From Streptomyces chartreusis (lineage in GTDB: Bacteria; Actinomycetota; Actinomycetes; Streptomycetales; Streptomycetaceae), in the NCBI RefSeq assembly GCF_008704715.1, contig NZ_CP023689.1, positions 2,480,001-2,544,000 on the forward strand: a DNA stretch of 64,000 nt. The letters are read 5' to 3'. The notes beneath the pieces are model-generated. The model worked only from the letters and a program-made list of their open reading frames with translations. It did no database searches and was not told the DNA's origin. Shown in pieces: positions 1-10,400 of this stretch; within the stretch, counting starts at the first letter, position 1, and every line of letters starts with the position of its first letter. The position numbers and the translations under genes are program-made.

Positions 1-1
1 T

Positions 2-460
2 TCAGACGGTGTCCGGCGGGAATCCGTGGTGGGCTCCCCCACGGACCAGGACCCGCCAGGCCTCCATCGGCCCCGAACAGACCGGGAACGCCTCGAGCCT
101 GAACGCGGGCTCCCAGGTCACGGTCAGTTCACCCGCGGCACCGACGCTCACAGCGTCGACGGTGGGCCTCAACTCGCCGAGAATCGCGTTGAGCTTGGTG
201 GACCGGGCGTCGTAGACGGTACGGAACTCGTCGAACGCCCGCTCTCCCGCGCCCTTCTGCGGGTACCGCATGTCCGCGGACCCCACGAGGATCGTCCCGT
301 CCTGGACGATGCGGAACGGGCACTGAAGATGGGCCATGACCGTCTCGCCTGCGGGTCCGTCGAACTCGACGACTCCCATGTCCACGGCCCTGCCGACGGA
401 GCGTGCGACCGCGCCCGTCAGGATCGCAGTGATCTCGCCGACGTGGATCTCAGCAGCCAC
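2..460 (-). CDS. Putative immunity protein of the RHS toxin
   Basis: A 152-residue soluble protein with no signal peptide or membrane segment. Its GTG start lies inside the end of the RHS toxin gene (11-bp overlap), with a purine-rich GGGGG stretch about 7 bases upstream, so translation is probably coupled. A small gene directly behind a toxin tail, and overlapping it, is the standard position of an immunity gene in polymorphic toxin loci. The sequence has a beta-rich look (for example the segment CPFRIVQDGTILVGS), but I cannot assign it to a named immunity family. The function is inferred from position alone. The stop codon lies at bases 2-4, so the gene is complete. Confidence 0.6.
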   Translation of the reverse strand: MAAEIHVGEITAILTGAVARSVGRAVDMGVVEFDGPAGETVMAHLQCPFRIVQDGTILVGSADMRYPQKGAGERAFDEFRTVYDARSTKLNAILGELRPTVDAVSVGAAGELTVTWEPAFRLEAFPVCSGPMEAWRVLVRGGAHHGFPPDTV

Positions 461-3400
461 CGAACAGCCCCCTGCCTTCCTCGACGATGCGATGGTAGCC
501 GTAGCCCTGGCCGGTGACGCGGTCGTGCAGCATGCGCCGCTCGGCGGGGGTGACGCTCCGTCCGAGTTCGCCCTCGATCTTCTTCAGCGCGTCCCTGAAC
601 TCCTTGTTCTCGGCCTGGTTGCCGCGCGGGGAGTGCTTGCCGTCGTCGTCGAGGTCGCCGCCGTCCCAGGTCTCCTTGAGCTCCGACAGACCCTTCTCCC
701 AGTCGAACCCGCCGTCGTCGTTGTGCACGAGGAGCGGGGTCGTACCGGCGACGACGTAGTACGTGTGGATGTCGTCGATGGTGAGGTCGTGCGTGCGCTG
801 GAGCTTGTGGTACTCGCGGGTCTTCTCGACCCGGACCGTGCCGCCTTCGGCCGTGCGCAGCGTCATGCCGGGTGCGAGGTGGCCGGCGTCGATCCAGGTG
901 CCCTCGGAGGGCGACCAGAACGGGTGCGTCGTCGTGGACGTCAGCGACTGCGCGCCCCGAGTGCCCTGGTGAGAGACCGTCAGGTCGACGAAGTGCTTGT
1001 CGTCCTTGGTGATGATGGTGGCGACGACGGTCCGCGTCGTGGTCCGGCCGGTGTGCGGGTCGGTGACCACGATCTCGTCGCCGAGCCGGACGTCCTCGAT
1101 CCGCTTGGTGGACCCGTCGGACATCAGCACGCGCGTGCCGGGCGTGAAGCTGTGCCTGCCGCCGCCGACGAGGCACTGGATGGGGATGGAGTCCGTCTTC
1201 TTCAGAGCCGCCTTGAAGCCCTTGAAGACGACCTTGGCGCCCTTGCCGAGCAGGCCGGTGCCGACCGCGATGCCCGCGTCGATCGCCGCGGCCTTGCAGG
1301 CGCTGCCGGAGCCCGTGGCGCAGCCGACGTAGTCGTCTATGCCCAGGACCTCCAGGATGCCCGGCCCGTTCTGGTCACCGAACCAGCCGAGTTCGCCCAC
1401 CGCGGAGCAGAACTCCGAGCCCGCGACGGTCAGTCCGGTGCACCGGGCGCGCGCCCAGTTCATGAGGTTGTGCTGGTAGTCCAGGCGCTCGTGGTAGTAC
1501 GGGAAGTGCTCGGCGAGTTCCGCCTGGGTCGGGACGTAGACGCCCTGGATGGTGATCGAGTCACCCTTGGGCTGGATGACGATCGGCTTCTTGCCGTAGG
1601 TGCCGTTCCGCTTGGCCTCCCGCGCCATCTGGCGGGCGGTCTCGTTGCAGGACGTGCTGTGCGTAGGACAGTTGTTGGAGTCGCTGTTGATGACGCCGTC
1701 GGTGTCACCCGGGACGCCGGCGCAGATGCCGTCCGCGCCGCCGCCGGGAGCGCCGTGGATGCAGCGCAGGCCGTCGGGGTCGCTGAAGGTGAGCGGGCTG
1801 TTGTTGCCGTAGGCGTAGCCGTTGAGCGCCTGCGGGTCGCCCGGGGTGATCAGCGGGTCGACCGAGAGGAACCGGCCGGTCGCCGGGTCGTACTCGCGGG
1901 CGCCCAGGTGCTGCAGCCCGGTGGAGTCGCTGTCGTCGACGCCGCCGACGAAGCCCTGCACACCGGGCCAGTTGCTCGGCTCGGTGCCGCGGGCTCCGCC
2001 GAAGGGCAGGGTGCGGCGCTGGGTCAGCTGCTGGTTCGCCGCCTCGACCGCGAGCTGTCCCGACCCCTGGTGGTCGGCGACGGTGAACGAGACCGAACCG
2101 TCGTTGTCGATCACGGCCTGGTGCCCGCTGCCGAGGTCCAGGGTGCGGGTGGCCACTGCGGTCGTGCCGCCCTTGGCCACGGTGATCCGGGTGGCGCCGA
2201 GGTGGAGCGTGTTCTCCTTCGAGGTGCGGGCGATGAGCCGGTTGCCGGCCGCGTCGTAGACGTACTCGGTGATGTCGTCGGCCTTGCCCTCGACCGGCTT
2301 GGTGACCTTGACCAGGTGACCCTCGGCGTCCCAGTCGAGGTCCTGGGTGGTGCCGGCGAGGGTGCGGGTGTCGGTGTTGCCGACCACGTCGTAGCCGTAG
2401 GAGTCCTGCGCGGTGCCGCCGGGCCCGGTCTGGGTCACCGTGTGCACGGCGTGCGGACGCGGCTTGCCCGGGTCCGGGTAGTCGTAGGTGCGTACGGTGT
2501 TCTTCGCCACGTCACCTGTGACGTCGTGCAGGGTCTCGGTCTCCCGGTTGCCCACCTTGTCGTAGGTGTAGGAGTGCCAGTACGGCGCGGGGCCGCCGAC
2601 CGTCTGCCCGCTCGGGGCGGCGGCGCAGGTGGTCGTCGACTGGGACCAGGCCGTCGTCATCCGGCGCAGGTGGTCGTAGTCGAAGCACTGCGTGTCCGTG
2701 CCGGAGCGGGAGACGTCCGAGACGGACAGGACGTTGCCCATCTGGTCGTAGCCGTAGGTGTTGTTCCGGTCGACGCCCGGCACGTCCTGACGGTCCACGC
2801 GGGACGTGGCCAGCCGCTGGGTGCCCCACTCGTAGGTGTTGGTGACCCAGGTCTTCTTGCCGCCGTTGTTCGACAGTTCGAACTGGAGCGGCTTTCCGGT
2901 GAGGCTGTAGCTGGTGGTGACGTCGATTCCCTGGCTGCCGCTCAGCGCGATCGGCCGCTGGGTCTCGTCCTCGTAGGTGAACGCCACCGTGGTCGCGGGC
3001 AGGGCGCCCGCGGCCGGGGAACCGGTCGTGCGTACCGAGCCGTCCACGTTGTACGCGGTGGCCGACAGATACGTGCCGGCGAGCGCTCCTTCACTCGCGG
3101 GGATCGTCACGGTCGAGCGCAGCGGGCGGTAGAGCCGGTCGTAGGCGACGACCTTGTTGGTGTACGCGTCGGATCCGACGTATCGGGTGGACTCGGCCAG
3201 GTGGCCCTTCGCGCCGCTGATGGTGTCGTAGACCCACTTGGCGCGCAGCTTGCCGGTGGCGCTGTTCTCCCGCAGCTCGGTCTGCCGGCCGAGGCCGTCG
3301 CGCACGTAGTAGAGGTCGGTGGACCGGTCGTCGGAGACGGACAGGACCTGTCCGCGGTCGTCGTACTCGGTGGAACTGGGTCCCTTGTCCGGGTCGACGG

Positions 3401-6400
3401 CCGTCCTGAGGTTGCCGAGCAGGTCGTAGGTGTAGCTCCAGACGTTGCCGGCCGGGTCGGTCAGCTTCTCCAGCTCGCCGCGCGGGGTGTACGTGTACCG
3501 GGTCGTGTCGAACGCGGCCTGGGCGGAGCGTGTGTGGTGCTGGCGCAGCTCCGTGGTCCGGCCGCGGGCGTCGGTGACCGTGGTGACGGCTGTGCCTCCC
3601 TCCGGGGGGATGACCGTGGTGCGGTCGCCGCCGTAGAGGGTGCGGGTGGTGCCGAGCGACGGGCCGCCGTCGCCGTTGCCCGCGATCTGCTCGCTCGCCG
3701 TGGGGCGGCCCATGCCGTCGAACGTGGTCCGCGTCTGGGTCTCGACCGCGAGCGCGTCCGTCGGCTTGAACAGGGTGCGGGAGGGTGCGCCCGTGGCGTA
3801 GTAGGTCTCGAACGTCTTGGCCGTCAGCCCGCGTTCGTCGTAGAAGACGTCGGACAGCAGGCGCCCGCCGTCGGGGCCCGGCTTCTGTGTCTGGCGCTGG
3901 CGCAGGAAGCCGTCGTACAGGCTGTACGCCGTCACCTGGCTGCCGTTGGTGCCGAGCGCCTTGGTGGCGACTGCGACCGGCCGGCCGTCGGTGAGGAGGT
4001 AGTCGAACTCGTAGCTGGGCGTCAGTGTGGTCTGGCGGTCGGCGAGCCATACCTTGGTGGAGCGGCCGAGCGCGTCGTAGGCGAAGGTGGTCACCTTGCC
4101 TTTGGTGTCGGTCTGCGTCAGCGGCAGCCCGCGCGAGCCGTGCGTCGTGGTGTTGGCGAGGGCCGTGGTGGCGTCCCCGGGCTTCGCCGGAGGTGTCGTC
4201 GTCACCGTCCTGGTGACGAACCCGGTGGTCGGTGTCCGGTCCGTGGTGGTGGTCCGGCCGTCCGTGCGGGCGGTGCGTACGGGTGCGGCCGTGCCGGTGG
4301 CCGTGACGTTGGCGGTGAGGTCGGTGCTGGTGAGGACTCGGCCGTAGGAGTCGAAGGTGGCGCCGGACTCCAGGTAGGTGGCCGTGGTGCCGTCGTGCTT
4401 CTTCAGCAGGGCCGTCGCGGTGGCGTCGCCCTTGGTCGGGGCCGTGCCGTAGGCGCCGCCGTCGTAGGCCGAGCGGACGTCGGAGATGACGTCCTTGGCG
4501 CGGTCGACGGGGTCGTCGCAGGCTTTGGCGACGGTCTCGACCCGCGCGGGCAGGTTGAGGATGTTGTCGGTGCTGTTGGTGGCGTACGTGGTGCGGGTGC
4601 AGCGGTTGTCCGTCGCGGTGGAGCCGTCGCCGAAGTCGTCGATCTGGGTGACCCGGCCGGCCACGGTGTCGTACGAGGTGGCGGTGGAGGTGGTCCGCCA
4701 GGACGTACCCGCCCCGTCGTCCAGGGACGTCCAGGTCTTGGTGTGGCCGATGCCGGTGAAGTTGGCGGTGACGGTGCCCCAGTCGCGCGTCTTCTTCGCG
4801 GTCTGGTGGTACCAAGGGCGGTTCACGGTCTTGGTGAGGACCCGGCCGTCGTTGCCGGAGTAGCCGACGGTCTTGTAGGCGGTGCCGGCAAGAGCCTCGT
4901 GGTCGGTGATGGGGTCGCCCTCGCCGTCGCCGAGGGTGATGCCGACGTTCTTCGTGCCGCCGGTCGGGGATTCGCGGTCGCCGTCCATGCCGCGCAGGAA
5001 GTAGGTGTCGGCCTGCGACTTCATCGCCGCGTCGCCGCCCTGCCCGCCGGTCTTGACGCGCACGTGCCCGTAACCGCGCCACTGGGACCAGGTCTTGGAC
5101 TTCTCCTTGGTCAGACCGTCGTCATCGTCGTAGTGCCAGGCCGCTCCGCCCAGGTACTCGTACCGGGTGACCTGGTCGGGTGCCCCTCCGGTGCGGTCGG
5201 TGCCGGTGACCGAGGTGACGACGTACTTGTTGAACCAGTGCCGGTCGGGGTCATCCGTGGCGCTGCCGCCGATGTACTGCGGGAAACAGCGCGTGGTGTT
5301 GGTCTGCGGTGTGGGCAGTGCGGCCCAGTCGCAGGCCGGGGCCGAGTAGTTGACGTCGATCTGGCCGCCGTACTCGTCGGCGACCGTCGCGAGGCGGTCC
5401 TTGATGAACGGGGCGAAGCCGTCACCGGTCCTGTCGAGCCGGTTCGCCAGCTGGACGTAGCTGAAGGTGGTCTTCGGCAGCGTGATCGCCGGTGTGGCGG
5501 TGTGACCGGTGTGCTGGATCGAGTCGAGCAGCAACTGGTAGTCGATGTCCGCCATGCCCCAGCGGTGGGTCAGCTTCCAGGAGTCGACCTTCTGGTAGGC
5601 GCCGGCCGCGTCGATGACCTGCGTGGTCACCTCGCTGAGGCGCTTGCGGGTCCAGAACGTGGGCGAGAGACGGCCGTTGTCGCAGTCCTTGCCCTCGTCG
5701 CAGTTGAGGTCCCAGGGCGTGTCGTACCAGTACGCGGAGTCGCCGGTGATGGACGAGCAGGTGGTCCGGGAGTCGGGCAGGCAGCGTTCCGCGTTGGTGA
5801 AGGTGACCTTCGCGAGGGCCGGGGTGCCGTACATCGAGGACGACTTGAGGCCGTACTGGATCTCGTCGAGGTAGCCGCCGCGGGTGTAGCGGGTGTCGTC
5901 GGCGGCCTTCAGGTTGCGGCCGTAGGAGTTCTTCTCCTGGGTGTAGTGGTAGGCGATCGCGTTGCCGCGCGGGTCGACGACGTAGTCGAGGTTCCAGCGC
6001 CAGGCCTGCTGGCACCAGGAGTCGGCGAAGGCGGACGCGTGGCAGGGCTCGTTGGCGTCGTCGCCGAAGACGGGGGTCGTCCAGGCGGAGTTGGTGGACT
6101 TCTTGCCGTCGGCCCAGCCGGGCAGCCGGTGGTAGCCGAAGTAGTAGCGCACACCGTCGGGATCGGTCAGCCGCCAGTACTCGCCGTTGTCGTCGCCGTT
6201 GCCCCGGTCGGTGGACGTCAGCCGCGCGATACGGGTGCCGTCGTCCTGGCGCAGCTTGAACTCCCCGGCGGTGCCGGTGGGGACGAGTTCGCCGCCCTTG
6301 CCGTTGAAGCTGATGAAGGCGTTGTCGTAGCCCCAGCACAGATCGCCGGGCTTCAAGCCGTCGCTGTTCTCGACCCCGTCCTCGGCACACGGCTTGTAGC

Positions 6401-7376
6401 GGCGCTCTATGTAGCCCGGCCACATGTCGAAGCCGCTGCCGATCCAGGAGGACTGGTTGTTGGTCTCGGTGGTGCGGCCGTCGACCGAGCCCGAGGAGTA
6501 GCCGAGTCCGATGCTCGGCTTCAGTCCGCCCGGCACGTCGGGGACGCCCATGTCGTACGACCAGGCGAAGTCACCGGTGTTGAGGTTGGTCTGCCAGGTC
6601 GAGGAAGGGGCGAGGGTGGTCGCCTTGTAGTCACCGGTGGCCGCGCTGTCGTCCGCCACCGCCGCGAGCACGGTCGGCCGCGCGGCCGTCAGTCGCACCG
6701 AGGCGGCGGTGAGCGCGCCGCCCTCCGTGTCGTTCACCGCCTCGACCGGCTTCTGGATACGGCACTTGGCCTGCTCCGGGATCTTCAGGACACAGGCGGG
6801 CAGCTCGACCAGGGTGAGCCGGGCGCCGTAACCGCCGCCGTACGCCTGGGTGAGAGCGCGGTAGTCGACGCGCACCCGAGCCGCGCCGTCGGAGAAGCCC
6901 GTGCGCTCGGGGGCGAGTGTCACGAGCAGTCCGTCGACGGCGGCCTTCTCGGCCTGTCCTCGCCCGGCCAGTGCGACCCGCACGGCACCGGCGGCACCGC
7001 GAGCCTTGGCCGCGCCGACGGAGACCGGCAGCTTCCCGGCCTGCACCGGAGTGGGAGCCACGCTCTTCGCGCCCGCCGGCGCCCCGTCGAGGGTCACCCG
7101 GCCCGAACCCGCCTTCGGCCATTGGGCCTTCGGGGCGGTGCGCGGGGTGCGCGGCCCGCGCTCCACCGTGCGCGGCTTGACCTTGGCCGCGGCACCGGCC
7201 ACCGGCCGCTCCGTCTCGGGCAACACCGGCCGCCCGCGCCCGTCGTCCGCCACGGCACCCGCGCCCGCGGGTGCCGTGACCCCCTGGAGCACGGTCGCGA
7301 TCATGACGATCCCGGAAGCCAGCGCGGTCTTCCGTCTCCAGCGGGCCGCGCGGCCCGCTCGTGCCGTATCCCTCAT
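450..7376 (-). CDS. Secreted RHS/YD-repeat polymorphic toxin with HINT domain
   Basis: About 2308 residues. The ATG at 7376 is preferred over an in-frame start at 7466 because GAGGGG precedes it and an arginine-rich n-region plus hydrophobic core (signal peptide) begins there. Domain order: N-terminal beta-propeller/TcdB-like region; many YD repeats such as YDALGRST and YDLLGNLR; the RHS-associated core near residues 1800-1860 (LGAREYDPATGRFLSVDPL); a pre-toxin HINT domain from about residue 2073 (SFTPGTRVLMSDGS) ending at the LLVHN splice-like motif; and an ~88-residue C-terminal tail. HINT position 1 appears to be Ser rather than Cys. The tail (GNQAENKEFRDALKKIEGEL, then LHDRVTGQGYGYH) is the presumed toxin and is not assigned to a family. 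It probably acts on neighbouring cells or competitors after release by proteolysis. Confidence 0.88.
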   Translation of the reverse strand: MRDTARAGRAARWRRKTALASGIVMIATVLQGVTAPAGAGAVADDGRGRPVLPETERPVAGAAAKVKPRTVERGPRTPRTAPKAQWPKAGSGRVTLDGAPAGAKSVAPTPVQAGKLPVSVGAAKARGAAGAVRVALAGRGQAEKAAVDGLLVTLAPERTGFSDGAARVRVDYRALTQAYGGGYGARLTLVELPACVLKIPEQAKCRIQKPVEAVNDTEGGALTAASVRLTAARPTVLAAVADDSAATGDYKATTLAPSSTWQTNLNTGDFAWSYDMGVPDVPGGLKPSIGLGYSSGSVDGRTTETNNQSSWIGSGFDMWPGYIERRYKPCAEDGVENSDGLKPGDLCWGYDNAFISFNGKGGELVPTGTAGEFKLRQDDGTRIARLTSTDRGNGDDNGEYWRLTDPDGVRYYFGYHRLPGWADGKKSTNSAWTTPVFGDDANEPCHASAFADSWCQQAWRWNLDYVVDPRGNAIAYHYTQEKNSYGRNLKAADDTRYTRGGYLDEIQYGLKSSSMYGTPALAKVTFTNAERCLPDSRTTCSSITGDSAYWYDTPWDLNCDEGKDCDNGRLSPTFWTRKRLSEVTTQVIDAAGAYQKVDSWKLTHRWGMADIDYQLLLDSIQHTGHTATPAITLPKTTFSYVQLANRLDRTGDGFAPFIKDRLATVADEYGGQIDVNYSAPACDWAALPTPQTNTTRCFPQYIGGSATDDPDRHWFNKYVVTSVTGTDRTGGAPDQVTRYEYLGGAAWHYDDDDGLTKEKSKTWSQWRGYGHVRVKTGGQGGDAAMKSQADTYFLRGMDGDRESPTGGTKNVGITLGDGEGDPITDHEALAGTAYKTVGYSGNDGRVLTKTVNRPWYHQTAKKTRDWGTVTANFTGIGHTKTWTSLDDGAGTSWRTTSTATSYDTVAGRVTQIDDFGDGSTATDNRCTRTTYATNSTDNILNLPARVETVAKACDDPVDRAKDVISDVRSAYDGGAYGTAPTKGDATATALLKKHDGTTATYLESGATFDSYGRVLTSTDLTANVTATGTAAPVRTARTDGRTTTTDRTPTTGFVTRTVTTTPPAKPGDATTALANTTTHGSRGLPLTQTDTKGKVTTFAYDALGRSTKVWLADRQTTLTPSYEFDYLLTDGRPVAVATKALGTNGSQVTAYSLYDGFLRQRQTQKPGPDGGRLLSDVFYDERGLTAKTFETYYATGAPSRTLFKPTDALAVETQTRTTFDGMGRPTASEQIAGNGDGGPSLGTTRTLYGGDRTTVIPPEGGTAVTTVTDARGRTTELRQHHTRSAQAAFDTTRYTYTPRGELEKLTDPAGNVWSYTYDLLGNLRTAVDPDKGPSSTEYDDRGQVLSVSDDRSTDLYYVRDGLGRQTELRENSATGKLRAKWVYDTISGAKGHLAESTRYVGSDAYTNKVVAYDRLYRPLRSTVTIPASEGALAGTYLSATAYNVDGSVRTTGSPAAGALPATTVAFTYEDETQRPIALSGSQGIDVTTSYSLTGKPLQFELSNNGGKKTWVTNTYEWGTQRLATSRVDRQDVPGVDRNNTYGYDQMGNVLSVSDVSRSGTDTQCFDYDHLRRMTTAWSQSTTTCAAAPSGQTVGGPAPYWHSYTYDKVGNRETETLHDVTGDVAKNTVRTYDYPDPGKPRPHAVHTVTQTGPGGTAQDSYGYDVVGNTDTRTLAGTTQDLDWDAEGHLVKVTKPVEGKADDITEYVYDAAGNRLIARTSKENTLHLGATRITVAKGGTTAVATRTLDLGSGHQAVIDNDGSVSFTVADHQGSGQLAVEAANQQLTQRRTLPFGGARGTEPSNWPGVQGFVGGVDDSDSTGLQHLGAREYDPATGRFLSVDPLITPGDPQALNGYAYGNNSPLTFSDPDGLRCIHGAPGGGADGICAGVPGDTDGVINSDSNNCPTHSTSCNETARQMAREAKRNGTYGKKPIVIQPKGDSITIQGVYVPTQAELAEHFPYYHERLDYQHNLMNWARARCTGLTVAGSEFCSAVGELGWFGDQNGPGILEVLGIDDYVGCATGSGSACKAAAIDAGIAVGTGLLGKGAKVVFKGFKAALKKTDSIPIQCLVGGGRHSFTPGTRVLMSDGSTKRIEDVRLGDEIVVTDPHTGRTTTRTVVATIITKDDKHFVDLTVSHQGTRGAQSLTSTTTHPFWSPSEGTWIDAGHLAPGMTLRTAEGGTVRVEKTREYHKLQRTHDLTIDDIHTYYVVAGTTPLLVHNDDGGFDWEKGLSELKETWDGGDLDDDGKHSPRGNQAENKEFRDALKKIEGELGRSVTPAERRMLHDRVTGQGYGYHRIVEEGRGLFGGC

Positions 7377-7475
7377 CGTTCCCCTCGGATTCACTCGTGG
7401 TGAGAGTGGTGTAGAAAGCTCGCAAAGCAGTGCCGGCCCGCGCGCCGGAGGGCGACGGGCCGGCATCGCTCCTGG

Positions 7476-10400
7476 TCAGTCCGTGCCGGGGACCTCGGTG
7501 GCGACACCCGGCATGCCCAGCGACAGATGGGCGATCTGCGAGTCGCTGAGGGCGCCCTGGAACGTCCAGACGTCCGAGAGGGTGCCCGGGAAGTAGGCGC
7601 CGGCCCGGTCGCGGCCGACGCGCAGGGACTGGACGGCCTTGAAGGTCAGCACGTTCTCGGAGTAGGAGATCTGCTCGGTGCAGCCGCTGACGTCGGGTTC
7701 ACCGTCGTCGTCGGCGTCCTGGCAGGCGACCTCTTCCAGCTCGCCGTTGACGTACAGCCGCATCTCGCGGGCGAAGCCGTCGTAGACGAGGGCCAAATGG
7801 GTCCAGTCCTCGGGGCCGTAGAACTGCCCGTTCTCCACCTCGACGGACGAGGCGTCGGTCTTGTCCGCGTCGGCGGTGGTGATCCGCCAGCGGCCGCCGT
7901 TGATCTCCGGAGTGCTGCTCGGGATGTACCGGACCGAGAAGGCGTCCTTGTTCGTACCCGGCGCGCTCAGCAGCGCGACCTGGCCGGTGGGCCGGGCCGA
8001 TGCCTGCGCGAAGGCGCTGACGGTGAAGCTGGCCGCGGTGTCGAGGGGCACGGTGCCGCTCGCGGTGGCGGCGTAGTCGTCCACCCCGTCGAGGTCGAGG
8101 CCGCCGTCGACCCAGCCGGAGCCGAGCCGGGCTCCGTTGTTGAGGGTCAGGCCGGCGCCCGCGGGGCCGGCGTCCGGGGTGACCGGCGGGGTGGCCGTGG
8201 ACGCGGTCTCGAACTTCCAGCGGCTGGTGACCAGCGGCCGCTGCTTGAAGAGCTGACGCACCTCGTCGTCGGACACCGCCCGGTCGTAGAGGCGTACGTC
8301 GTCCATGGCGCCCTTGAGCGGGCTGCCCAGGGTGCCGTCCGCGCGGTAGGTGCCGCCGAGGGTGACCCGGCCGACGGCGAGCCACGGGGTGGTGAAGGCG
8401 GCCGTGCCCTCCAGGACGCCGTTGACGTAGAGCAGGATCCTGCCCGCGTCGACGTCCTGGACGGCGACCACGTGGTTCCACTCGCCGAGGCGCGCCGCGG
8501 CGCAGTTGGTGTTGGCGGGGCAGGCGGACTGGGTGACGCGTACGACCGTGGAGTCGGCCGTGTCGCTCTGTTCCCGGATGAAGACCCAGCCGCCGAGCGC
8601 GGTGGAGTGGTACAGCTCGAAGCCGGGGTTGACGGTGCCCGCCTGGGCGACGGCCGTCATCGCCTTGGCCTCCTTGTCCTTGGGCAGTTTCACCCAGGCG
8701 GAGACCGCGAAGCTCTGGGCGGTGTCCATGATCGGACGGCCGGTGGTGGCGTAGTCGTCGATGCCGTCGAACTGCACCGCGCGGCCGTTGACGCCGCCGA
8801 CGCCGCTGGTGGCGCCGCCCAGGAGCTGGGCGGGGGCGTGCTGCGCACGGCCGGTCAGCGCGACGTCGGTGGCGGCCTCGTCCATCGGGAAGACGAGCTT
8901 GGCAGGGCGGGCGCTGCTCACCGGCTGCCGGTTGTGCAGCTGGGTCACCTGGGCGTCGGTGAGCTGGTAGTCGAAGAACTGCGCCTCGTCGAGGGAGCCC
9001 TTGAAGAAGCCCTCCACGGTTCCGTAGTGGGAGGCGGCACCGAGGATCGTGCGGCCGCGGGCGTCCCAGGGGGTGGTGGTGTACGGGGCGGTGGCGACGA
9101 GCGCGCCGTCGACGTACAGCTTCAGTTGCCGGCTCGGGTAGTTGAACGCGCCGACCAGGTGGGTCCAGGTGCCTGTGCGGGCCGTCTGGCAGGCGGTGTC
9201 ACCGCTCACGCAGGCAGGCTGTACGGCCCTGGCCACCGAGGTGCCTGAGGCGTCGGCGGTGTGCCGCAGGAAGACCCAGCCGCCGAGCGCGGTGGAGTAG
9301 TAGATCTCGTAGCCGCTGGTGCTGGAGCCGGCCTGGGCGACGGCGACGGGCGCCCCGGTCGGGTTGGCGGACAGCTTGGCCCACACCGACACCGTGAAGC
9401 TCTTGGCGGTGTCGAGGACCGGGGAGTCGCTGGCCGCGTGGTCGTCGGTGCCGTCCAGTTCGAGGCCGTTGCCGGTGATGCCCGCGCCGCCCGGCTTCAG
9501 ACCGCCGTTCAGCGTGGCGGGCCACTCCCCGCCCGCGCCGTTCACCTGAGTGGCGCCTGCGCCCTCGTCCATCTGCCAGCCGAGCCGGTCGGGCTGCCCG
9601 GAGCGGACCCGGAAGTAGTAGGTGCGGGTCTCGGAGCCGTTGCCGGCGGCGTCGAAGGCCTGGGCGGTGATGAAGTTGACGCCGGGCTTGGTCGGCATGA
9701 ACTTCATCGTCTTGGCGCCGCCGCCGGAGGTGGTCAGCGTGTGGGCGCTGGAGGGCGAGCCGTTGATGCCGAACCAGTACTTGGTGACGTCACCCGAGGA
9801 GGTGTCGATGGAGAAGGTGCCGTACCGGCCGACGCCGTCCCACCAGGGGTCGTTCGGGTCGGCGGGGTCGGAGCTCGGGTACTGCGACGAGGCGATGGAC
9901 GGGCCCACGGGCACGGTCGTGTCGTAGACGAAGTGGCAGCTGTGCGCGTTCTGGGAGCTCCAGGCAGACCACTGGCCGCCGTCCCAGGCACGTGCCTGCC
10001 AGCCGACGATCTTGTTCTGCGGGATGGAGGTGGGCAGCTGGACGGAGAAGTCCGAACCGGATGCCTTGTCCGTGCTCTTGGCCGAGATCCAGTGCTGCTT
10101 CCAGCCGTCACCCGTGTCCCACAGTGCCCGGAACTGCACCTGGATCCGGTCCTTGTCGGGGTCGGTGACATTGTTGGCGCGGACGGTGGCGCGGGAGCGC
10201 ACCCGCACCCGGGTGTCGTTCGGCTCGCAGGTGCCGCCGGGGTCCATGGTGAGCTGCGAGGTGGCGATCCGCGGCGGCGGCCTGTTGTAGCGCACGCGCA
10301 GGAACGCGTCGTCGGAGAAGCGCTTCCAGCTGTAGCGGTCGCTCTCGCCGGAGGCGCTGGCGCGCATGCCGAAGGTGATCTGCGGCCACTTCTTCGACGC

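Noticed and set aside
336..7403. A 2355-codon open frame on the plus strand opposite the RHS gene
   Set aside because: Antisense shadow of a GC-rich gene; low-complexity Val/Gly/Arg composition and no ribosome site. The minus strand has clear RHS domains.
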